Counted from the first letter of the stretch, positions 48,785 through 60,623 are shown. The stretch: DNA of 64,000 nt from Dentipellis sp. KUC8613 (GCA_002286715.1 NSJX01000001.1:1347925-1411924), one strand, 5' to 3'. The notes: generated from the letters alone by a model not told the origin. Translations and numbers: made by a program.

Positions 48785-49252
48785 TGTTACATAGTATCAT
48801 ATCCCCCATACCCGATTGATCGACGTTCCACGTTCCTTTCTTGCTATTCTTTCATTTACCTCTTTCCTCAGGAACTTTATATCACTCATATGGGTTAATA
48901 CGCATCTCGACACGGATTCTTGTCACGTCACAGGCAGACGGACGGACATTACTGCAAAGCCAGTTCCATATCATTGCATCAGAAGAAAAAATACAGCGGC
49001 ATCCAGTATCAAATGTCCGCGACAAAGAGCATTGAGTAATCTAAGAACAAGGGAACAATAAACAGTCGAAATGGACCGGATGCATGCAAGTATGGTTCGG
49101 GGCAGATAGCACGAATAGCACAGGGGAGGGTGTAGGGGGGCGATGGAGGTGTGGGGCAATGAAGGGTATGAAATGGGATAGATATATCGTAAAAGGAGCG
49201 GAATCAATCAAGAATAGTACAGACATGTAAAAGTGCAGGGCGTGAAAAGTCA
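48785..49252. other. Convergent 3' intergenic region
   Basis: About 470 bp between the stop codons of the low-complexity gene and the Kelch membrane-protein gene. No coding frame or RNA gene is recognised. Confidence 0.4.
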
Positions 49253-52200
49253 TCATGAAGGGTTTGTGATCCAGAGTTTGCGCTTGGGAACAGTTACAAT
49301 GGACACCTCTCTGCGGCCCATCTCCTCCTCGATGCGGCGCTGCCGCGTCTCTTCGTCTTCGTCTGATTCGGGGTCGTCGGCCTCTACAGATATCGGACCA
49401 GCGTGAGAGGTCGAGTAGTGATCCTCTTCATTCGCGGCGCGGTAGGGCGGTTGATGGATGTATGGACTTCGAGCTTCGGTAGGGAAGGGGAACTGGTCCG
49501 TCCCTGTCGTGGACATGGGACGGGAGGGACTTGGGGTGGCAGTGGGCACTGCAGTGAATTGGTGGTCCCCGCGAAGACGACCCAAGAGAACGGTAAGGGC
49601 CGACTTCTGCGGGCGCCCATGCCAGGCTAAGAGAACCATGGCAGCATAACAAGCGACCGTCCAAACTAGGAACACCGCAAACGTGGCTTTTGGGGCGCGG
49701 TTCCAAAGTGCGATCAAAGAGAGAATGCAAATGGCTATCACGGCAGCATGGAACAGGGCATGAAGCAGGACCTCAGCAAAGGGTGGCATGACAGCAAGCG
49801 GCCGAGATGGGTTGGACGGGTCCCTCATGAGCGCTCGTGTGCTCAGCGCCTCGACAGTACCGGGCGTTGGGGGCACAGTTCGGGTGGGCATCTGAGATAG
49901 AGCGTAGTCGAGTTCCCCCTATCGAACGCATGTCGATCAGCAAACATCATAGTACAAGCATTAAGGAGTCCTTACCACTGCATTCACACTGCGCCGCCGT
50001 TCGAGCCAGCTCATGCCGTTCAAATCCCGCGGCACCATCCGGTGGGAAGAGTCAGACAAAGTGATCGTCCCGCTGGCGCTGAGATGGCGAGTTCTTTGCG
50101 GGCGGTTGACCACTTCGAAAGCACGCGCCGGACCCGATGACGCTTCAGATTCGAGGGCGCTTTCACTTGACGTACGTCCGTCGTGCCCTCTGAGGCCGGG
50201 GAAGAAGCCGGGGCCACCCCACGAGTGGAAGCGGCGCCTATGCGTAGACGGAGCAGAGCCTGGTCCGGGAGATGCCGCTGGGGAGCGTCCATTGCTATTT
50301 TGCCCATTGCCAGTGGCTGTCCTTGCGATAGAATTTAGCTTCTCGGCAGTGTCGCTCGAGTTCATACGAGAGCGCCCGGGCGACGATTTCCCATCGTGTT
50401 CGGTCGGTCCAACCATGCGTTGCTGTATCATGTAAATAAGAAAGAGTCCGGGAACTAGGCCATACAGTACAATGAAGAGCGCCAATCCAGCTTGGCCATG
50501 GGCTGTCTTCAACATCAAGTTGGCAGAGGGTGCCCGTTTGGCAAGATTGCTCGAGTTGACACTTGAAACAGAAGTGAAAGATGTAGCGATGCCGCCAATT
50601 CCGAGACCATAAGATGCCAGTAGGCCGATGGCGGAGATTGATCTCAGCGTCAAGGAATAATCTGGTGGTCTGGTGGATGTTGATGGCAGAGACGCCCGGT
50701 AAAGGACGACGGTAGGCAAGAGCAAGACTATCGAGAGGGGCGCCAAAAGCTTGTGAGGGAAAGACGTATCATAGCGAGTGGTAAATTGGGACGGAGAACC
50801 GGATGACGCTGGGTTGGTAGGGTTTGAACCTGAAGTCGGCGAGGTTCCGCCTGACGAAGTTTTGGATGCACCACCCGATTGACTAATGGCTGATACGCAG
50901 CTCGTCAGGTATTGAGGCGCGACACCTGCACCATTAGCCCCAACGCCAGTTTGTAGCTGGCCGTTGCCAAAACCACTCCACTTTTGGCCGGAACTCGATA
51001 CGGAAGCATTGTAGGACCGGAGCACCCAGAGTTCGTTGAAGTAGTTGCCAGAAGCATCTCTACCACCAAAGACGATGGTATCACTGTAGCCACCGGCCGG
51101 GCCCACCAGCGGAGAAGATGATGTGACGGCGGCCGCGCCTTCCCGGGGAGAAGGGAAAGTCTGTTTCCCATCTTGGCCTGGGTCGCCGGCAGGAAGGACT
51201 CGAGCCCACGACCCTCCCTGGATATCGAGGACATCCTGATAATAATTTAAATTAACACATGGGCAAATGAAAATAGATCGCTACACACCACTTCTCCTTT
51301 CTGAAGATTACCGCCGTCCTGCCATAAAGAAGTATTGAAAATGCCGAGCATAACGAAGACTTGTGTCTTGAAGTTTTGAGAAGCCCCATTCATATTAGCG
51401 ACTACGGAAGCGCCGATACGAGGAGCCGCGCAAGGTCCAGGGGAAATGGAGGAGCTCCGGTCGAAGTTGAAGACCCACGAACCTTGTTGAGCGCAGGAGG
51501 CGGTGACAGAGGTTGTATTTGCGCATCCACCGACTGCAATCACCTGTTGGCCGATGACAGTACCACCATCCCCCGCTTGAGCGGGAGAACTGCCAATGGG
51601 CTGATGTATCCAGCTCGCATTGACATCATTGGCAAGGTTCGAGGACAGTGTACCAGATATGCGCATTTGCCATGTGTCAGACAATGGGGCCGGACCGTTC
51701 GTGTCGACACCACCTGCGAGATAAAAGGTGTTGTTGGGAGTTGGTGTACCTGTAGGGTCGAAGCCAACGGTAGCGTCAATACCTCCGACGGCACTCCATC
51801 GAGTAGGACCGCCTGGTGGGATGCCGACTTGAGTCCAGAACTCGTTGTTGTAGTCAAATTCCTGAGCGGGAGGTCAACTACAAACGAAGGGATCATGAAC
51901 GAGGTGACATACCCAAACGTCAGACAAGGGATTTCCATGAGCGTCCTTTCCTCCGATGACGACGTGGCCGCGCCGGCTGCAGATTGGTGAGAATTATAAC
52001 TACATGCAAGAGACTAACACGCACTAGCTTGCAGCGAAATCGCTGCCCCCTATTGCAGCACTCCGTGGGGGAGGGGTCACGGTAAGCCCATCTGGTGGGG
52101 ACGGTTTTGACCAGGTGAGGGAGTTCAAGTTCAAGCTGACGGAGGCTTAGTACTAAAGAGGCAAGAGCAGACGAACGACGCACAGATAAGTCTGCGACTG

Positions 52201-52428
52201 GGGGAAACCGCCCTGCGACTCGCCGCCGAATATGAGGAGGTTGCGGCTGGTAGGATCGTATCCGATAGAAGCGTCCTTGAGAGGTGGGGGAGAGGAACCT
52301 TGGAGGAGATTGGTGAGATTGATCCACTGAAGGGGTGGGATTGGGGTGTTCGTGGAAATGGACTGAGCGAACAGCGGGTGCGCCGCTGCTGCGATGAGTA
52401 GGGTGCAGAGAGCGGGCTTGGGAGGCAT
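49253..52428 (-). CDS. Kelch-repeat multi-pass membrane protein
   Basis: A predicted signal peptide (MPPKPALCTLLIAAAAHPLF) is the reason for choosing start 52428; an in-frame ATG at 52503 would add 25 residues. The lumenal/extracellular part has Kelch-type repeats with GYDPTSRNLLIFGGESQGG, GGIDATVGFDPTG-like and VIAVGGCANTT pieces, indicating a beta-propeller. A Ser/Gly-rich linker (TSSGGTSPTSGSNPTNPAS) then precedes about five hydrophobic helices: LLAPLSIVLLLPTVVLY, ISAIGLLASYGLGIGGIA, AGLALFIVLYGLVPGLFLIY, LHALFHAAVIAICILSLIAL and FAVFLVWTVACYAAMVLLAW. Long cytosolic segments are rich in Ser and charged residues. It ends VTVPKRKLWITNPS. Resemblance to other fungal Kelch membrane proteins is general; function is unknown. 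Confidence 0.75.
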
Positions 52429-54276
52429 GAAGGGCAGAAAGCCCGGAGGTCGCAGGAGGCGACGGAGGACGTCGAGACGGACACCGTTTCCCGTCTGCTG
52501 CATGGCCCACGCACGCGGCTTGGTCCCGGCCTCGGCCCGGGCCTTGCTCAGGCTCCATCCACTCGCACGCCCTTCATCCTCCCTCACACGCGACCAGCCT
52601 TCTCCAGGCCTTGTCTTATCTTCACTCTCTTCTTCCCTGCCATATGCTCCAATCCTCCCTCAGCCTTTCTCGACCTACCATTCCTCCGGTGCACAGCCTC
52701 GCACACAAAACAATGGTCTGCGGCACGTCGCCCGTACTTGAGTACTGCGTTATTTGCCTCATGTTCCATACGCAGAGCCACATACTCGAACTTAATCCAC
52801 AACTGGTTAGATCTACGTGGTGGATTTCGCAGGACAATAGAAACAAGCTGGTGCAATCCGCAGCAGGCGCTGACGTTCGATTGCTTTTCATAGCTTCGCA
52901 AAAGCATCGGCCGCTCCGTGGGATTTTTCAGGCCGGCGTACCTTTACGGTCCGTAAACCGGCTAGTACTGGAGTATTCCATTGTCAATCATCCCTATCGC
53001 CATGGAGCGCAAACGCTACAATGACCGACAAGGCCCATGCGGGAAAAATGAAGACAGCAAGCCACTTTGACGAGTACACCAATGGTTTCAGCGGTGCATG
53101 TAAGGTAGCGGCGTAACGGAGGTCGGCCAAAGCAATTGGTAATTGCCTCCAGTGATGCCATTGACCGACACACAAGGTAGCTGGCGGCACCTGCAAAGCG
53201 CCTCCGCACGAGTTGTGGCAAATCCGTGGCTTTCAATGATCAACCACGGCCATCTCGGCGCCGCCCATGACGAGAGGAGAATATATCTCCTCACGCAAAT
53301 CGTGAGGCAGCGAAACCTGAGTTCAGCGGTTCAATTCGTTCTCGTCAAAATGGTAGGTTTACCCAGAGAGTATATATTGCTATCGCCACTTGTCTAGGTG
53401 CACCATTTTCTTCTACATCGTCACATCTCGCCGGACCAATCTTCCAGCGACGATCCCCCGATGATGACGAACGAGACGTTGGAGGCGGCACATCTCACAA
53501 AGCCCCTCCTATTGCAGGATGCCCGACGCATCGCCCGCTTGCACTCGAACACCTCCGCAATTGCCATCCAGTCCCATTAACACCGCTCCACCTATGACAG
53601 GCATCGTGCCATTATCCAGCGGAGGAATTTTATCGGAAGTGTACGGCGGAGTGACGCTAGAAGGCTAGGCCTTCAATGAGAAGTGACATGTCCGACGTGC
53701 TTTCATCGCCTGCGGTCGCAGTGGTTCACTCCGCCATACCCGTCCCTTAATGAAGATCACCTCAATCAGAAACTCTTTTGGATTTCGTTGTGAAATTCCA
53801 CGCAGACGCTCAGTGTCCGCCCAGCGTCGCTTACTACTCATTTTCACCGGCTAATGGCCATCTTCCGTCTGACCAGGCCCTGGATGGCTAGCCCCCTCCA
53901 ACTCCTCTCGACACAAATCCGCGGACCTGGCTTGTGACGATTCGAAGGGTATCTGTGGCTCTCTTCCTTCGGCGAGTGTGTTGACTACACCTGTTCTTGC
54001 CCAGTATTTATGAATGTGTATCGCTGTGTGTCGTTCTTCAACCACATGGATGATAATTAATTAAATTTCATTTCGGGTGAAATGGCACTCGGGCTCGTGA
54101 TAGGAGAGATCGGCCGGCAGTAATCTCCGCCTGCGGCCCGGAGCTCGGTGTCTCTAGACGGGGAGCGAGCGTGGGAGAGTCGCGTGTTGGACTTCGCTCT
54201 GAGCCTGCACCGCTCCCCCGCAAGCTCTCTTCTTTGTGTACGATTCCTGTTGCCTCCTACGGGGTCTCCTATACGA
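52429..54276. other. Gene-poor region
   Basis: About 1.85 kb between divergent genes with no frame that I can tie to a family on either strand. At 54066-54084 there is a short inverted repeat (ATTTCA / TGAAAT, 7-nt loop) next to an AT-rich run (ATAATTAATTAAAT). It probably contains the promoters of both flanking genes. A small unrecognised gene is not excluded. Confidence 0.35.
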
Positions 54277-55023
54277 CATGCAAGCTTCTAGCGTGCCTTC
54301 TTCCCCTCCTTCTGCAAATGTCTAGTGAGTACCGTTGCCTGATGTGTTATCTTTCGCGTCTGATGACTCAACGCGATCCATTCTCCGCGGCGTGCAGTTT
54401 GTCTCCGGATTTGACTGCCCAACTTCAGAACGTCGGGTTGCGCGTCAGGAAGAGTGAGATCTCTCTTTTCACCAGATGACGCGTTTCTGACGCGTCAAAC
54501 GCGTCTTGTCGTGCGTGTAACAGGCGTTACCGAGGGATATGCCACCCACAGGTTCACTTCCGCGCCATCCGCCTCATCGAGGTCATTCAAACGCTCAGCG
54601 ACCACGCCCCATCTCTTCACGGACAAAAGCCCCATCTTCCGATCTGCAAGCGATACCCTCCATGCTGTGTACACCGAGAACACGCGTCGTCCGCCGCCGC
54701 CTTCCAAGTTGAAACGCGATCGCGACCTCGCGTCCATTGACGACGAACCTGATGAGGGGGAGTTAGACGCAGAGAAGGAGAAGGAGGTTCCCAACCATCC
54801 TGATTTGGTTCAAGGAACCAATGTGATGACCGGCGGTAACCCCTCCACCCGCCCGATGAAGCCACTTCGACGCACCGCCAGACAGTTCGCGCAGACCCAG
54901 TCCATGCCTGCCACCATGTTCGGAATGTCGTCGATGGACAGCTCTTTCAACACCAAGGCCGCTCCTGCCCTTGTGGAGGAAGAGGAAGACTGGAGCACCC
55001 TCAATTTCCCCGGCGCCTCCTAG
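54277..55023 (+). CDS. Dif1/Spd1-like ribonucleotide reductase regulator
   Basis: Three exons: 54277-54325, about 54400-54453 and about 54523-55023, encoding about 200 residues. Splicing gives MQASSVPSSPPSANVY, then LSPDLTAQLQNVGLRVRKSV joined to TEGYATHRF. The G-(L/M)-R-V-R-K-x-V-x-E-G-Y block is the conserved core of the fungal ribonucleotide reductase inhibitor family (Dif1/Spd1-type), which controls nuclear import or activity of the small subunit. The rest is disordered, with FKRSATTPHLFTDKSPIFRS, an acidic region, a basic patch RPMKPLRRTARQFAQTQSMP, and a C-terminal acidic-aromatic EEEEDWSTLNF that could bind a partner. The second intron carries three ACGCGT boxes. Identification rests on one motif and general build. 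Confidence 0.6.
54479..54504 (+). promoter_or_regulatory. Triple MluI cell-cycle box (ACGCGT x3) inside an intron
   Basis: ACGCGT occurs at 54479-54484, 54490-54495 and 54499-54504, within the second intron of the Dif1/Spd1-like gene. ACGCGT is the core bound by MBF (Mbp1/Swi6-type) factors that drive G1/S genes. A variant AACGCGAT is in the first intron at about 54370. Confidence 0.55.
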
Positions 55024-55816
55024 GGAACGCACCAGACTACACGAATACGGGTCGCCTTGTCCGTTGTAATTGTTCTCGCATCGCTCCCGATGGCATGCTG
55101 TCCGTGTCGATGGTACGTGATCGGAGTGCCCAGCGAACGCATGATCACTGACCGTCCGAATGCAGCGAGTTGTTTTTTCTTATTGTTACAGTTGTACACC
55201 ACTCTCTGGCTTTCAAATCTATCTCCAGATCGTTGAATAAGATTCAATCTGTGCCATCCAATGGCTTCTCAGTTGCGTGACTTGCGTGACTCATCAGGAC
55301 CATGCCGCTCATGCGCGATTTCCTGATGGAACGTGGAGACAGAGAATGGGTCGCAACCGGCCTTTGTTGAACGTCAGGAGTAGTCCTGTCCCTTAGCGCT
55401 GGCAATGGTGTCCACATGATCCCGGCGGACGGCGCTGGCGAGGGTATGTGAGAACAAGAGAGTGGCAAGACCCCCGGGAGACCGCTGCTTCTCAGGCGCT
55501 CGAGCACGTCGGGCAAAGGCCTGGTCGTATCTCCTATCGGACCATCATGGCGCCTCCCGTCCATATATGGTGTGTGTTGTTTTCCGCTTACGAGGACTGC
55601 TTCCTGGGCTTTCCTCCGCCACCCGTCCCCAGTTATTGTCTGCCACTGGCCAGTTCCCGGCATGGCGATCTGTCGATGGAAAAGGAAACCTGTATGACCA
55701 TGGGACCTTGCGGTCACATTTCGAACGGCATCCTCCTCCCTCGGGGTCACGTCGAAAGCAATGCTATAAATCTCAACGTCCTTGCGCTCTCCCTCCTCAT
55801 CTTTTCCCTCCTCGAG
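55024..55816. other. Intergenic region upstream of zinc-finger gene
   Basis: About 0.8 kb. A long + strand frame (from about 55448) runs into the zinc-finger gene start without a stop, but its residues look unlike a known domain. I treat it as 5' untranslated/promoter sequence, although an N-terminal extension cannot be excluded. Confidence 0.35.
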
Positions 55817-57713
55817 ATGTCCCTGCACCCGGAATCCGAACTCCCCCCACGTTCTCCTTCCCCATCTCTCACAGACTATACCGTCGATTCCATGGACGAC
55901 GACCAAGTACACTCGCGACGGTGGGTGGCCCCTCCTCCGTAGTGCCCGTCATCGGCCCCTCGTCCCCGAGACTAACGTTTTACTCGGCGCAGGACTTCTT
56001 CTATGATCAGCGGGGCTGATCGCCGATACACGACATCGCTGCCTCCCCTTCGCGACATGTTGAAAGGCGTCGATGCCGGCTTCAACGTACGCCACACGCC
56101 ATCCATGAGGCCGTATCACCGCAATCAAGTCAATGTGGCCCACGCCGAGGCTAGAGAAGAAGCCCTAGCCAGGGCCCTCCAAGCCGCCCACATCCGGTAT
56201 GTCGTACACTAGTATCTAGTACGTCGTCGTCGGCGGCGCTGACGTCGCCCTCAGGAAGCAGCCTCAGCTAGCAGCCCGCCCATGCGCGTACAACATGGGG
56301 CCCCTCATGCCCTCGAAGCACGCGTATCACGGCGATCACGACCACAGGTACGCGCCTGATCCCTGCCGAGTTGATGCGATGCTGACCTGTGATGAAGGTT
56401 CTATACGAGAGAGCGCGACGCCGCGCCGCGCGCCGTCTCGCATGGGCAGCCGACACCTCCGTACCACTACACACCCTACTCGTGCTGCAACCACAGTGGC
56501 CCCTCGCCTTACACCCATGTGGGACATCCTCGCGTCGTGTCGCTGCCCGCTCTGGATCGGGCGCAGTCGATCGACTCCGGATATAGCTCGTACGTCGCCG
56601 TCGCCGTCGCCACAACGAAGCGCCCCGTACTTACGCAAGGAATTGTTCTGCAGTACTCGGGACACTACGCCAGTGTCCGATAGGGCTGAGGAACCTGCTG
56701 CGCAGGTGATTCGTGTCGCGGAGCCCCAGCCGTCAATCCAGGCTCTGACGAAGAAGAGAAAGGCACCTCAAGAATTTGAGTAAGTCCAGAGTGCTTCAGC
56801 CTCTTCTGTGGGATATCAACTCACCTTTCCCAGAGAGAATGCCAATCCCGAAGAACGTGTCGTCGAGGCTCCTGCACAGTATGTCTCTCGAGCCACGATC
56901 GATAAACATGCATACTCACGCGCGCGACCCGCACAGGCACGTTGACAGCGTCAACGTCAACAGCGTCGAAGAAAGCGCTGTACCGAAGACAGAGCCCGTT
57001 ACCGCAGGCCGAAAGTCGAAGAAAGCCAAGTCGAGCGGGGCCTCGTCTTCGGCCGACTCCGACGACGGCAAGCCAGCGAAGCGAGAGTACTTCTCGCCGG
57101 AGGGCGTGAAGCTCGAAGTCATCGAGATCAAGGTCAACTACGACCCTGACGCATACCTCAAGTACATTGAGCCCGCCGAGGGTGGGCAATGGCGCTGCAC
57201 GTGGCAGACCATGGAGGATAGCAGGCCGGTGACGTGCAAGTATCCTTCCAAGAAACACTTGGTGAAGCGCCATATCGAGGCGACGCACATGAAGATCAAG
57301 TGCGTATTACGATTTTCGTTCGGCGCGACTATATACTGATCGTCTTCTAGACGATTCAAGTGCAGCTGGTGCGAGAAGACGTTCACGCAGAGGAGCAACG
57401 TCGCGGGCTGCCACCTGAATACACAGTACGTGTTTTTTCGAATGGCGGCGCGCGATTACTTTCTCGCTAAAAGCATTCCCTACGCAGCTCCGGGGAGGCT
57501 CCTCACGAGTGCGATTTCTGCACAGACCACTTCAAGGACCCCTCCAAGCGGCACAAGCACATGCGGCGCGACCACAAGTACCGCCCCATAAAGGAGCGGA
57601 AGAAGTTCAAGTCGCACGAGTGTGCCCAGGGCAAATCGGCGCACGAATCGATAACCCCCTGGGTGGTGCAGACGTCCCCGGTGACAGACGCCACAACCTC
57701 GACCGATAATTAA
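55817..57713 (+). CDS. C2H2 zinc-finger transcription factor
   Basis: Multi-exon nuclear regulator (about nine exons). The N-terminus is MSLHPESELPPRSPSPSLTD, then TSSMISGADRRYTTSLPPLR, a His/Tyr/Pro-rich middle (HYTPYSCCNHSGPSPYTHVG) and VPKTEPVTAGRKSKKAKSSG, likely a nuclear localisation signal. The zinc-finger region has an atypical first unit (WRCTW...VTCKYPSKKHLVKRHIEATH), a second finger FKCSWCEKTFTQRSNVAGCH with LNTH, and a third HECDFCTDHFKDPSKRHKHM ending RRDH. Finger 2 has 13 rather than 12 residues between Cys2 and His1. An intron falls between fingers 2 and 3 (LNT/HSGEAPHEC). Start 55817 is the first ATG of a plausible first exon. The target genes are unknown. Confidence 0.78.
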
Positions 57714-58475
57714 TTTCCATCACATCACGCAACCTGTCCCCATGTATTTGTTCTCGAGTGCTCTCGTTTTGGCATGCTTTGTTTTTTGTTCTGCCGTTGC
57801 TATGCTCGGTGCTCTGATTGATGACGGACCGCTCTGTAGCTCCGCATCGAAGTTTGACTGATCTATATTGATATATCGATAATCGTGCTACGTAGTACGC
57901 GGTGCCCTGCGCTTCTTTCCTGTGCCTATTGTAGTTGCATGCACGTATACATACCCTTTGCCCGGACTATTGTTCTCAAGCTGCAGCGCCTTCCAGGGAT
58001 GTGGGCGACATTAAGGTGCTATCATCCAATGAAGAGACAAGCACGAGTGCTCGTGCTTCGGCGGAAAGGGGGATCGGAAGGAGAAGCCAACACGAGGCGC
58101 GCATGTCCACGGCGCGGACACGTGGTAGGGGACGCAATTGTCTTGTACTTTGTCCTGGCCATGCACAGCCGAGTACACCTTTGTGCAGCAGGGGCGAGGC
58201 ACCAAGGGGGTGTGGACCGCAGTGTACAGATGGAGTATGGGAACTTGCTGCGGGGACCCCGGGAGGAGGCCGGTGCGCGCGCGAACTGCCGGCACTCGGC
58301 ACATCTCGGATCTCCTTTTCCCAGGGGCCCGGTCAGGCTCACGGCCGAGCGCCCGGCCAGATTGTGCCGCCGGGCCAGATCGTCCTGCCCGTGACGTAAC
58401 GCCCCCACGTGGCGCTGCAGAGACTCGGACATCGTCTGCGCCCAGCCACGAGCGCTGACACTGCCAGGAACTTGC
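57714..58475. other. Intergenic region
   Basis: About 0.76 kb between two + strand genes. Several overlapping open frames occur because the DNA is GC-rich, but none shows a recognisable domain. It probably holds the 3' end of the zinc-finger transcript and the Mix23 promoter. Confidence 0.35.
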
Positions 58476-59312
58476 ATGTCACCTCCAGAACTCGGAAGCC
58501 TCGCTATCCAGTCCCCCTCGCTGAAGCCACAGCTGATTCGTGTGGACGCATCGACATGTCATGACCTTTCACTATTCAAAGGTGTGTCCGGATCTCCTTG
58601 AACTGCCGACCCGTCCCGTTCGGTTGCCGTGAGCGCTGAGCGCTGAATTCAAATGGCCATTGCGTGCAGACCTCCTGAAGGAGTACCGCAAACTAGATGA
58701 TTCGATCACCATGCGGCTGAACAGAACCAATGCTCAGTTTCGCGACCGGGATCGCTTGGGCGCTGGTGGTGGGAAGGGAAACGTCCAAGACCAGGCATGT
58801 GCATATCTTTGGAAGGACCTCGTCGGTGAGTTCGGCCGCTCATTTGTCTCAAGGCACCGTCATATGGTATGGCATTGAATGTGTCTGTGCAGAGAATTGG
58901 AAGCGGAGGGCCGAAATCATTGACTACTGCGTGGCTGTTGTAAATGATTCCGTGGAGTCCAAGCAGCAGTTCATCAGCGAGAAGCAAGACGACCCGAAGG
59001 CACAGAGAAAGATGCAAGGCATCCTGTACGAGGAAGAAGTAAAGGTTTGATATTCATCCTCTGCAGCTCTGAGCCTCGGATCTTAGGGATTGACCGCACT
59101 GCACACAGCGCAATCAGGTTCGCAACGAGCTCACCGTCGAGAGGATCGTGCGACAGAGATCGCTTGACGGTGAGCATGTTCTGATATCTAGGCAATCTTT
59201 CGATGCGCTTACTGTTGTTACAGCATTTACGTCTCGATGTAGATACTTTACTCCACCTCTCTCGGATGTCGAGGCGCGGAAGTGGTGGGACGCTGCACAA
59301 TCTGGGCAATAG
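58476..59312 (+). CDS. Mix23/Cid2 family mitochondrial protein
   Basis: Small coiled-coil protein of the Mix23 (CCDC58/Cid2) family, found in the mitochondrial intermembrane space and linked to protein import. Five exons: 58476-58581, 58670-58825, 58893-59044, 59109-59169 and 59224-59312. The joined sequence begins MSPPELGSLAIQSPSLKPQL, then STCHDLSLFKDLLKEYRKLD, DDSITMRLNRTNAQFRDRD, YLWKDLVENWKRRAEIIDYC and RNELTVERIVRQRSLDAFTS with RCRYFTPP. Four cysteines are visible, consistent with disulfide-dependent import. It ends WWDAAQSGQ. The start is supported because the family block LFKDLLKEYRKLDDSI crosses the first splice junction in frame. Confidence 0.88.
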
Positions 59313-59657
59313 TCACCAGGCGGTATAAATAGTACAGAAACACGTTAATTCTATAATCGGACACCCATACTTGGGCAATGCCATGCTCATTCCACTGAGC
59401 TCGAGCTCGTCGCAGACACGCCGCCAGTCTCGTGGTGCAGAAAGGCAAAGTAGCTAGCGTGGGAAGGGGTAACGTGATGGGAAGTATGACGCAAGAGGGC
59501 GGGGGGATGTTTCGTGAGTTTGATTCGCGATTGGCGTGTGCGCGCAGTTCAGGCGAGTTCCATACTGGCGTGTGCCAGAAGCCTCATCACAGGTCCATTT
59601 AGGCCGCCCCAGCTGCTCCACTGTCCATAGTATCCTTCTCTTTCACCACAACCACCC

Positions 59658-60526
59658 ATGTTACGCCCAATCTTCGCCGCACTCTCTGTTGTTTCTACCC
59701 TCGTCTCCGCCGTCGCACCACCTCTCATCGTCCAGGAGCCGTTCCTTACGGTGATCGACGATGTGAAGGTCCCGGTGGTGTTGGGTGTGATGTCCCGTTG
59801 CCCAGACGCCCTGCTCTGCGAGGCCGTCTTCGATCAAGTGCTCAAGAAAGTGTCAGACAAAGTGGACTTTTCGTTGACTTATGTCGCTAAGTGGGGAGTT
59901 CGCATCCTGCTATCTGATAAGGCCCTCATAGCCAGACAGGACAAATACGTCTGACCCCGACTTCGGGGTAACATGCATGCATGGAGCTCAGGAGTGTGCT
60001 GGAAATGTCCACCAACTCTGCGCCGCCAAGTACCTTCCTTTAGACAACTGGTGGGAGTTCGTGATGTGCCAAAATTACCAAGGACGTGAGAAGATCGGGA
60101 GGCCAGATATAGCCCTCAAATGTGCCCGCTCCGCACAAATCGACTGGGAGACCAGCCCTGTCGGCCAGTGCGCAGGACTGGACGGTAGCGGGACCGAAGA
60201 GGAGGGTACAAAGCTCTTGCAGGATAATGTCAAGGCCACGCAGGCCTTGGGTATCAAGTGCGTGACTTTACGTTCAGAAGTACATCACGGATGGCTCACG
60301 TCAAATCCAGGAAGAGCTGCACCATTGTGATTAATGGTGAGCAGGTGTGCGTACATGATGGCGCATGGAAAGAATGCGAGGTAGGTGACACTGTGCTGGA
60401 CTTTGACGGCGACTGATGCTCTGAATCTATAAGAATGGACATTCTGCCGCCGACTTCATTCGCCAGATCAACACAGAGTATGACAAGTTGAATGGCGCGT
60501 TCACGGAAGACGAGGAGTCGGTTTAG
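59658..60526 (+). CDS. GILT-like thiol reductase (secretory/vacuolar)
   Basis: Member of the gamma-interferon-inducible lysosomal thiol reductase family. It has a signal peptide (MLRPIFAALSVVSTLVSAVA), then VPVVLGVMSRCPDALLCEAV in place of the usual CxxC active site (here C-x5-C), and the family motif CMHGAQECAGNVHQLCAAKY. Further pieces are WWEFVMCQNYQGREKI and CTIVINGEQVCVHDGAWKEC. It ends GAFTEDEESV (stop 60524-60526). Four exons. Many cysteines suggest a disulfide-rich lumenal fold. Fungal members are poorly characterised; whether C-x5-C supports reductase activity is unclear. It is convergent with the Yos1-like gene, with 97 bp between the stops. Confidence 0.8.
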
Positions 60527-60623
60527 GGTTCTAGCTCCATCCTACATTCTCATTCACGATAGACACGATCTTGACGACACATTTAGGTTCCGAGGAGGCA
60601 GGGCGGGACTCCGCTGTATATTG

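Noticed and set aside
55448..55816. Open frame upstream of and continuous with the zinc-finger gene
   Set aside because: It lacks domain similarity and has an unusual composition; I chose the ATG at 55817 as start, though an extension is possible.
57885..58477. Several overlapping frames in the GC-rich gap before Mix23
   Set aside because: All frames and both strands are open, which is typical of GC-rich noncoding DNA; no motif recognised.
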